From an uncultured Pelagibacteraceae bacterium (lineage in GTDB: Bacteria > Pseudomonadota > Alphaproteobacteria > Pelagibacterales > Pelagibacteraceae), in contig CACOPB010000001.1 in the NCBI GenBank assembly GCA_902628965.1, forward strand, positions 1 through 64,000: DNA of 64,000 nt, given 5' to 3'. This document shows, in pieces, positions 57,881 through 64,000 of this stretch; the first letter of the stretch is position 1, and each line of letters starts with the position of its first letter. Below the pieces are notes generated by a model. It was not told the DNA's origin and ran no database searches. It saw nothing but the letters and a program-made list of their open reading frames with translations. Both the position numbers and the translations under genes were made by a program.

Positions 57881-58745
57881 TTTTTAAAAAAAAAGTTTTT
57901 AAGTGTTTTATTGTTTGTTTGGGATTTTCCTCTGGAATAAAATGATCTGAATTGATTTCTGCACCATAAATCTTTTTATTTGTATATTTTTGCCAAATTT
58001 TTATTGAATTAAATTGTTTACCAACGACTCCTTTTTTTCCCCATAAAACTTGGATAGGGATATTTAATTTTTTTTTTCTATCTTTTTTATCATGATCTAA
58101 ATCTATACTCGCAGCAGCTCTATAATCCTCGCATGTCGCATGAATCCTTTTTTTTTGTTTAAAGGCTCTTAAATATTCTTCTTCAATTTTTCCGATGGCA
58201 AATTTGGATGATCTATTAAAACGGCTTTTTAACCATCTTTTAGGATCTGCCATTATCATTTTCTCTGGCAAAGGTGCTGGCTGTATTAAATAAAACCAAT
58301 GAAAATATCCTTTTGCAAATTTCATATTTGTTTGTTCATACATATCTAAAGTAGGGCAAATATCTAACACGCTAAAAGCCAAAATTTTCCTTCTAAAATC
58401 CCTAGCCATACGATGAGCAACCCTTCCACCTCTATCATGTCCTGCAACAAAGAATTTTTGAAAATTTAATTTACTCATCAATTGAACCATATCTTTAGAC
58501 ATTTCTCTTTTGGAATAGTTTTTATGATTATTACCACCAGGTAGAACTAAACTGTCCCCATATCCTCTAAGATCAGCTACTATCACTGTGAAATATTTAC
58601 TAAGTTCAGGAGCAGTTTTGTGCCACATCACATGTGTTTGAGGATATCCATGAAGCAACAATAAGGGAGGACCTTTACCTTTAAATCTACAAAAAATTCT
58701 ACCCTTTTTTACTTTAACAAATTTTTTTTTAAAACCATTGAACAT
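57873..58745 (-). CDS. Alpha/beta hydrolase, haloacetate (fluoroacetate) dehalogenase-like
   Basis: GYPQTHVMWHKTAPEL; AGHDRGGRVAHRMARDF; HWFYLIQPAPLPEKMI; CEDYRAAASIDLDHD. Confidence 0.85.
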   Translation of the reverse strand: MFNGFKKKFVKVKKGRIFCRFKGKGPPLLLLHGYPQTHVMWHKTAPELSKYFTVIVADLRGYGDSLVLPGGNNHKNYSKREMSKDMVQLMSKLNFQKFFVAGHDRGGRVAHRMARDFRRKILAFSVLDICPTLDMYEQTNMKFAKGYFHWFYLIQPAPLPEKMIMADPKRWLKSRFNRSSKFAIGKIEEEYLRAFKQKKRIHATCEDYRAAASIDLDHDKKDRKKKLNIPIQVLWGKKGVVGKQFNSIKIWQKYTNKKIYGAEINSDHFIPEENPKQTIKHLKTFFLKNA

Positions 58746-58756
58746 GATTAAACTAT

Positions 58757-59032
58757 TTAATTATTTAATAGTTTGTTTTTCGCCTTTTCAAATTCCTCTT
58801 GAGAAATAATTCCTTTTTCTTTTAAATCATTCAATTTAGTAAGTTCATCACTTAAATTAATGCTTTGTTCAGGATCGGTGTCTCTTATTTCACTGGTCTC
58901 ATTTTCGGCTTCCTCTTTTTCTACTCTATTAGCTTCTTTTGATTTAAAACCATTCATAATTGCCATTCCACCTAAGTATAAAACATAAGCCATAATGGGA
59001 ATCACCAATCCAAAAAAAATTATTTTTTCCAT
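58757..59032 (-). CDS. SHOCT-domain membrane protein
   Basis: ELTKLNDLKEKGIISQEEFEKAKNKLL. Confidence 0.85.
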   Translation of the reverse strand: MEKIIFFGLVIPIMAYVLYLGGMAIMNGFKSKEANRVEKEEAENETSEIRDTDPEQSINLSDELTKLNDLKEKGIISQEEFEKAKNKLLNN

Positions 59033-59035
59033 AAT

Positions 59036-59239
59036 TTAATCTTCGTCCTCTTCTCTCCAATTTTTTTCATACATTAAGTATGCAGCATAAATTACCGATA
59101 CTGTTCCTACAATCATACCATAGTCAAAACCAGTTTGCTTGTCATGCAAATACCAACCGAGCTGTGTTGCTCCAATAGGTGGAATAGTAAGCAGCAAAAA
59201 AATGATACCAAATCTGTATGGTCGTTTAGGTTTTTTCAT
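59036..59239 (-). CDS. Small membrane hypothetical protein
   Basis: 67 aa, two TM segments, operon spacing. Confidence 0.55.
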   Translation of the reverse strand: MKKPKRPYRFGIIFLLLTIPPIGATQLGWYLHDKQTGFDYGMIVGTVSVIYAAYLMYEKNWREEDED

Positions 59240-59277
59240 CCTAATAAATTAACAGATTAAAGCTTATGGTTTAATTA

Positions 59278-60123
59278 TTATATTTGCGATCTTTTGAAAC
59301 AGTCTATGGTATTTTTAAGTAAACAGGCAATAGTCATTGGTCCAACTCCCCCTGGAACTGGAGTTAATGCTTTTGCATTTTTTGAAACTTCCTCAAAATG
59401 AACATCACCAACGATACCTTTATCAGTTTTATTTATACCAACATCAATGACAATAGCATCTTTCTTAACCCAATCTCCTCGAACAAGTTCAGGTATACCT
59501 ACAGCTGCTACAATTATATCTGCTTCTAAACACTCTGCTTTTAAATCTTTAGTTTTAGAATGTGTGATCGTGACAGTACAATTTTCTTTTAAAAGAAGTT
59601 GTGTCATAGGTTTTCCATTTAAGTTTGATCTACCCACAACTACAGCTTTCTTTCCATTAAGATTAGACTCGAATTTTTTAATTAACAAATAACAGCCAAG
59701 TGGTGTACAAGGAATAGAGCTTTCATAACCAGATGAAAGGTTGCCTACATTCATTGGATGAAATCCATCTACGTCTTTTGAGGGATCAATAGCTTCTATA
59801 ACCTTCTGCTTATCAATATGCTTAGGTAAAGGAAGTTGAACTAAAATTCCTGAAACAGTTTCATCACTGTTTAGTTCTTGAATTTTTTCTAGAACAGTCT
59901 TTTCTTCAACTGAGTCTGCATACTTAATTACTTCAGATTTTAATCCTACCTCATTTGCTGACTTCTCTTTATTTCTAACATAAATCTGGCTAGGTGTTAA
60001 ATCACCAATAAGTATAACAGTTAAACCTGGTACTTTATTATGTTTTGATTTTAACTCTGCAACTTCTTCCTTTAACTCTGCTCTTAACTCTGCAGCTGCT
60101 TTTTTTCCATCAATTAAAATCAT
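59278..60123 (-). CDS. folD: Methylenetetrahydrofolate dehydrogenase/cyclohydrolase
   Basis: GILVQLPLPKHID; DVDGFHPMNVG; TPVPGGVGPMTIACLL. Confidence 0.97.
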   Translation of the reverse strand: MILIDGKKAAAELRAELKEEVAELKSKHNKVPGLTVILIGDLTPSQIYVRNKEKSANEVGLKSEVIKYADSVEEKTVLEKIQELNSDETVSGILVQLPLPKHIDKQKVIEAIDPSKDVDGFHPMNVGNLSSGYESSIPCTPLGCYLLIKKFESNLNGKKAVVVGRSNLNGKPMTQLLLKENCTVTITHSKTKDLKAECLEADIIVAAVGIPELVRGDWVKKDAIVIDVGINKTDKGIVGDVHFEEVSKNAKALTPVPGGVGPMTIACLLKNTIDCFKRSQI

Positions 60124-60132
60124 ATTTCTCTC

Positions 60133-60423
60133 TTAAAAAATCATTGGTGCAATGTACAGCTTCATACACATTTCGATAAACCAAATCAACAAAAGAAGAA
60201 TGATTGGAGAAATATCTAGTGAACCTAAATTTGGCAAAAAACGTCTGATTTTATTCAGGAAAGGCTCGGTTAATTTGTAACTCAACTCTAAAATTGCATA
60301 CACAAACCTATTTTGAGTGTTAAGAACGTTAAAAGCTATTAACCAACTTACAATGACATTGGCGATTACAACATAAGAGTACAATTTTAAAATTTGTAAA
60401 ACTAAATAAAAAATAGCTATCAT
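60133..60423 (-). CDS. YggT family membrane protein
   Basis: ANVIVSWLIAFNV; RRFLPNLGSLDISPIILLLLIWF. Confidence 0.9.
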   Translation of the reverse strand: MIAIFYLVLQILKLYSYVVIANVIVSWLIAFNVLNTQNRFVYAILELSYKLTEPFLNKIRRFLPNLGSLDISPIILLLLIWFIEMCMKLYIAPMIF

Positions 60424-61505
60424 TTTTTCTCAACGTAAATCGACTGACTTGGGAAAGCAAATGAAGCACCATTTTTTTCTACAATTTCCTTAATCGCAAT
60501 CGCTAATCTTTCTTTTACATTAAGCCAATTATTCCAACTTCCTGTTTTTGTAAAGCATCTTACATACATATCTATTGAACTATCAGAAAATTTATCAACT
60601 CTTACCGCAACACCAATTGAGGTATTGTAATCTTCGCTAGAATTTATATGACTTTCAATTTCATCTCTAATTTTTTTTAACTGATCTACCGTAGTCTCAT
60701 ATTGAAGTGTAATAATCCAACTGATTAACCAATTTGAAGTTTCACTTACATTAACAACTGCGTTTTCGGCAAATTGGAAATTTGGAATAATAGCAAGAGA
60801 TTTGTCAAACTTTCTTATTGTTGTTGATCTAAATCCAATCTTTTCTACTACACCCTCAATAATACCTTCGACAGCTATCCAGTCTCCAATTTTAAATCTC
60901 TTTTCTACTAAAACTAAAATTCCTGATATTAAATTTTTGAATAAATCTTGTGCCCCTAATGCTACGGCAACACCAAACAATCCAAGACCTGCAATAATTG
61001 GACCTATTTTAATTCCCCACAATTCTAAAACTGCTGCTAAACCTAAAATAAAAATTAAAATTTTTAGCGATTTAATTATCCAGCCAATAAGTTCTCTTGT
61101 TAACAATTTGTCTAAACCACTGAGTATGTATGAGATTGGTTCTATGATTTGATGAATTACCCAAAAAATTAAAATAGTGATCAACGTTCTATTAATTGTA
61201 TCTACCACTTCTCTTCCTTCTAGTGAGAAAGTCATGTAGTAGCTTGCAATAAAAAATCCTAATACAATTGGTAAAAATCTTGCTGGACCTACAAGTGATT
61301 GAACAAAAGTATCATCTAATTTATTGGTTGTTCTTTTCGAGATAATTTCTAATTTTTTAATAACTAATTTGCTTATTAGACCTCTAAAAATTAAGAATAG
61401 TAAAAATATTCCAATACCAATTAAGATTTGAAAAATATCAACACCAAGAATTCCTTTATTCCATACTGATAAAAATATTTCCGAAAAATTATTAATTAAT
61501 TCCAT
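60420..61505 (-). CDS. Mechanosensitive ion channel (MscS family)
   Basis: GLGLFGVAVALGAQDLFKNLISGILVLVEKRFKIGDWI. Confidence 0.93.
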   Translation of the reverse strand: MELINNFSEIFLSVWNKGILGVDIFQILIGIGIFLLFLIFRGLISKLVIKKLEIISKRTTNKLDDTFVQSLVGPARFLPIVLGFFIASYYMTFSLEGREVVDTINRTLITILIFWVIHQIIEPISYILSGLDKLLTRELIGWIIKSLKILIFILGLAAVLELWGIKIGPIIAGLGLFGVAVALGAQDLFKNLISGILVLVEKRFKIGDWIAVEGIIEGVVEKIGFRSTTIRKFDKSLAIIPNFQFAENAVVNVSETSNWLISWIITLQYETTVDQLKKIRDEIESHINSSEDYNTSIGVAVRVDKFSDSSIDMYVRCFTKTGSWNNWLNVKERLAIAIKEIVEKNGASFAFPSQSIYVEKK

Positions 61506-61507
61506 TT

Positions 61508-62206
61508 CTAAATTTTATATAACAAAAACTCTTCTTCTCCAGGGTTAAAAAGAAAAATCTTTTTCCATTTGATTTCGTTCAGTATTGACGAGGTTTTTTC
61601 GCCTATACACATCAAATTTGTATTCATCCATAAATTTTCGGTTTGGTAAATCTTTATGAAATTTAAGAAACTTGACGCACTATTTTGAGAGTAAACATAG
61701 ACCATATCAGGCATATTTAATTTTAATTCATTAACAAATTTCTCATCAAATTTTTGATTATAATCTACTCTGTAATTAATAATTCTTTTTACCTTAAAAC
61801 CTTCGCTTAATAACTGTTGATCTAAATCAACCAATATTATTTCACCACTAACGTAAAGTAATTCTTTATTTTTGGACTCATAACTTTGTATAATTAACTC
61901 CTTTAGGTTTGTAACATTTCCCTCAGCCGCAATTGTATTTTGAAAACCAACACTCCTTGCTTTTTTTTCTGTAGCGTTTCCAACACAAAAGCATTTAATA
62001 TTTTTATCTAATTTTACTGTGTTTAAAAATTTTACTGCATTTGCACTAGTAAAAACAATTCCACCATATTCAGAAAAGTTAATTTCTTCATAATTAACCT
62101 TTTCAATTTTTATTAATGGAAGATGAGATACTTGATGTCCTAATGATTGAAATTTTAATATCATTTCAGAACAATCCTCCAGTGGTCTAGTTAACAAAAT
62201 ATGCAT
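61508..62206 (-). CDS. hemD: Uroporphyrinogen-III synthase
   Basis: ILLTRPLEDC; GIVFTSANAVKFL; adjacent hemC. Confidence 0.85.
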   Translation of the reverse strand: MHILLTRPLEDCSEMILKFQSLGHQVSHLPLIKIEKVNYEEINFSEYGGIVFTSANAVKFLNTVKLDKNIKCFCVGNATEKKARSVGFQNTIAAEGNVTNLKELIIQSYESKNKELLYVSGEIILVDLDQQLLSEGFKVKRIINYRVDYNQKFDEKFVNELKLNMPDMVYVYSQNSASSFLNFIKIYQTENLWMNTNLMCIGEKTSSILNEIKWKKIFLFNPGEEEFLLYKI

Positions 62207-62207
62207 A

Positions 62208-63125
62208 TTATCTTTTATATGAATTATTTGATTTTTTTTTTAAAAGTATTCCAATCTCTTTACCAATTTCTTTAAACTCATTCAAATTACCAACTTTTTT
62301 TTCATAAAACCTTTGTTTACCATCTAAAGAAAAAAGTTCAGCCTCCACTATAATCTTATCTCCATCAACCACTGAATGAGCGCCAATTGCTGTTTCACAA
62401 TCTCCATCTAAAACTTTTAAAATATTTCTCTCTAGATGAGCTCTTTTATGTGTTTCCTCATGATTAATTTTGTTTAAAATAGAAATCGTCTCATAATCAT
62501 CCTCCCTGCACTGAAGAGCAATTACGCCTTGTCCTGCACTAGGAATTATTTCTTCAGCTGAAAAAATTTCTGAGATTTCATTTTCAAATTTTAAAAATTT
62601 TACACCAGCATAAGACAAAATAATTGCATCATACATACCTTCATTCAATTTTCTAATTCTAGTATCTACATTTCCTCTAATTATTTTACATTTCAAATCT
62701 TGTCTAATTTTTTTTATTTGAAATTCTCTTCTGTATGATGAGGTACCAACAATTGACTTTTGATCTAGGTCTTTAAGTTTTTTTTTGTTCTTTGTAATTA
62801 AAATCTCTCTAGGGTCATTTCTCTCAAGGAAAGAGTCTGTTGTTAATCCTTTTGTTTCATTAGTGGGCATATCTTTCAGTGCATGGACAGCAATATCAAT
62901 ATTTTTTAACTGAAGTTCTTTTTCAATATTACTAGAAAACAAACCTTTGCCACCAAGCTCAGATAATCTTATATCCTGTACTTCGTCACCTTTAGTTGTA
63001 ATTGATTTAATTAAAATATCTTCATTACCAAGGTTGGTATTTTCAATAATCTTATCTTTAGCTTGTTGAGCATAAAGTAAGGCAAGCTTGCTACCCCTAG
63101 ATCCAATTGTTATTTTTTTTCTCAT
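62208..63125 (-). CDS. hemC: Hydroxymethylbilane synthase
   Basis: IGSRGSKLALLYAQ; HALKDMPT; GTSSYRREFQI; LDGDCETAIGAH. Confidence 0.96.
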   Translation of the reverse strand: MRKKITIGSRGSKLALLYAQQAKDKIIENTNLGNEDILIKSITTKGDEVQDIRLSELGGKGLFSSNIEKELQLKNIDIAVHALKDMPTNETKGLTTDSFLERNDPREILITKNKKKLKDLDQKSIVGTSSYRREFQIKKIRQDLKCKIIRGNVDTRIRKLNEGMYDAIILSYAGVKFLKFENEISEIFSAEEIIPSAGQGVIALQCREDDYETISILNKINHEETHKRAHLERNILKVLDGDCETAIGAHSVVDGDKIIVEAELFSLDGKQRFYEKKVGNLNEFKEIGKEIGILLKKKSNNSYKR

Positions 63126-63179
63126 AAAAAATTATTTCTTACTTGTATAAAGATTGTACAATTATTAAAAACTATTTGA

Positions 63180-64000
63180 ATGAGCAAAAAACCCTTAATT
63201 CTTGGAATAGAGTCTAGTTGTGATGAAACAGCAGCTTCTATAATAACTGAAAATGAAGAGGGATTTCCAGTAGTTTTATCCAACATTGTTTCTAGCCAAG
63301 TGGAGGTTCATAGGGAGTTTGGTGGTGTAGTTCCTGAACTAGCAGCACGTTCACACATTGAAAAAATTGATTGGATTGTCAAAAAAGCTATTGATGAAAG
63401 TGGAAGAAAAATTGAAGAAATAGATGCGGTTGCATCTACCGCTGGTCCTGGATTAATTGTTTGTTTATCAGTTGGGTTAAGTTTTGGTAAAGCTTTCGCA
63501 ACAGCAATGAATAAACCTTTTATTGCTGTTAATCATTTAGAGGGACATGCTTTAAGTCCAAAACTAAATACAAATTTAAATTATCCATATTTACTTCTTT
63601 TAATTTCAGGTGGGCACTCACAATATTTGAGTGTTCAGAAACTTGGTAAATACAAAAGATTAGGAACAACTATTGATGATGCATTAGGTGAGGCGTTTGA
63701 CAAAACGGCAAAGCTTTTAGGAATAGAATTTCCAGGAGGACCTCAAATAGAAATTTTAGCTAAAAAAGGTGATCCAAAAAAATATGATTTACCAAAACCA
63801 ATTTTCCGCAAAGGAGGATGCAATCTTTCTTTTGCGGGTCTAAAAACTGCCGTGTTGAAGATAAGCAAAACAATTAAATCAGAACAAGATAAATATGATC
63901 TTGCAGCATCTTTTCAAAAAACAATTGAGGAAATTTTATATAAAAAAACAAAGATTGCTTTTACTGAATTTGAAAAAATAAATGAATTAAATGAAAAAAT
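63180..64000 (+). CDS. tsaD: tRNA N6-threonylcarbamoyladenosine synthase TsaD, truncated by window end
   Basis: ILGIESSCDETAASII; VPELAARSHIE; NHLEGHALS; LISGGHSQ. Confidence 0.96.
   Translation, partial: MSKKPLILGIESSCDETAASIITENEEGFPVVLSNIVSSQVEVHREFGGVVPELAARSHIEKIDWIVKKAIDESGRKIEEIDAVASTAGPGLIVCLSVGLSFGKAFATAMNKPFIAVNHLEGHALSPKLNTNLNYPYLLLLISGGHSQYLSVQKLGKYKRLGTTIDDALGEAFDKTAKLLGIEFPGGPQIEILAKKGDPKKYDLPKPIFRKGGCNLSFAGLKTAVLKISKTIKSEQDKYDLAASFQKTIEEILYKKTKIAFTEFEKINELNEK

Noticed and set aside
1-64000. Phage, defence, toxin-antitoxin or secondary-metabolite systems
   Set aside because: Scanned for integrase, terminase, restriction, Cas, NRPS/PKS-like proteins; none seen.

Overview
An AT-rich, densely coded bacterial window. 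Gene content, codon style and gene order look like a SAR11/Pelagibacterales alphaproteobacterium (inference, no database search done). It contains rplS-trmD-rpsP-ffh diverging from dapF-ftsY. A large uptake block (about 7.1-30.4 kb) follows, with three TRAP systems, one Glp-like ABC system, an amidase, a Zn-alcohol dehydrogenase, a HIBADH-family dehydrogenase and an isocitrate-lyase-superfamily enzyme. Next are a 2-hydroxyacid redox block (30.4-36.4 kb), ccmCDEFGH, hspQ, ispZ, argG, a photolyase/cryptochrome neighbourhood (47-54 kb), and folD, mscS, hemD, hemC and tsaD. I found no CRISPR array, phage, IS element, rRNA or tRNA. Most interesting: (1) a multi-hairpin leader RNA upstream of ffh; (2) a TRAP DctM subunit with a ~320-aa coiled-coil C-terminal extension; (3) an apparently domain-permuted photolyase-like protein; (4) an unlisted 43-aa four-Cys DUF2256-like ORF overlapping the stop of a COG3046-type photolyase that seems to lack the usual Fe-S CxxC motif; (5) perfect hairpins between the binding-protein gene and permease gene in all four uptake operons; (6) an unexplained 12-bp perfect inverted repeat between hspQ and ccmC; (7) a predicted haloacetate dehalogenase next to a TauD-family dioxygenase. 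No wholly novel system is proven; these are the leads.
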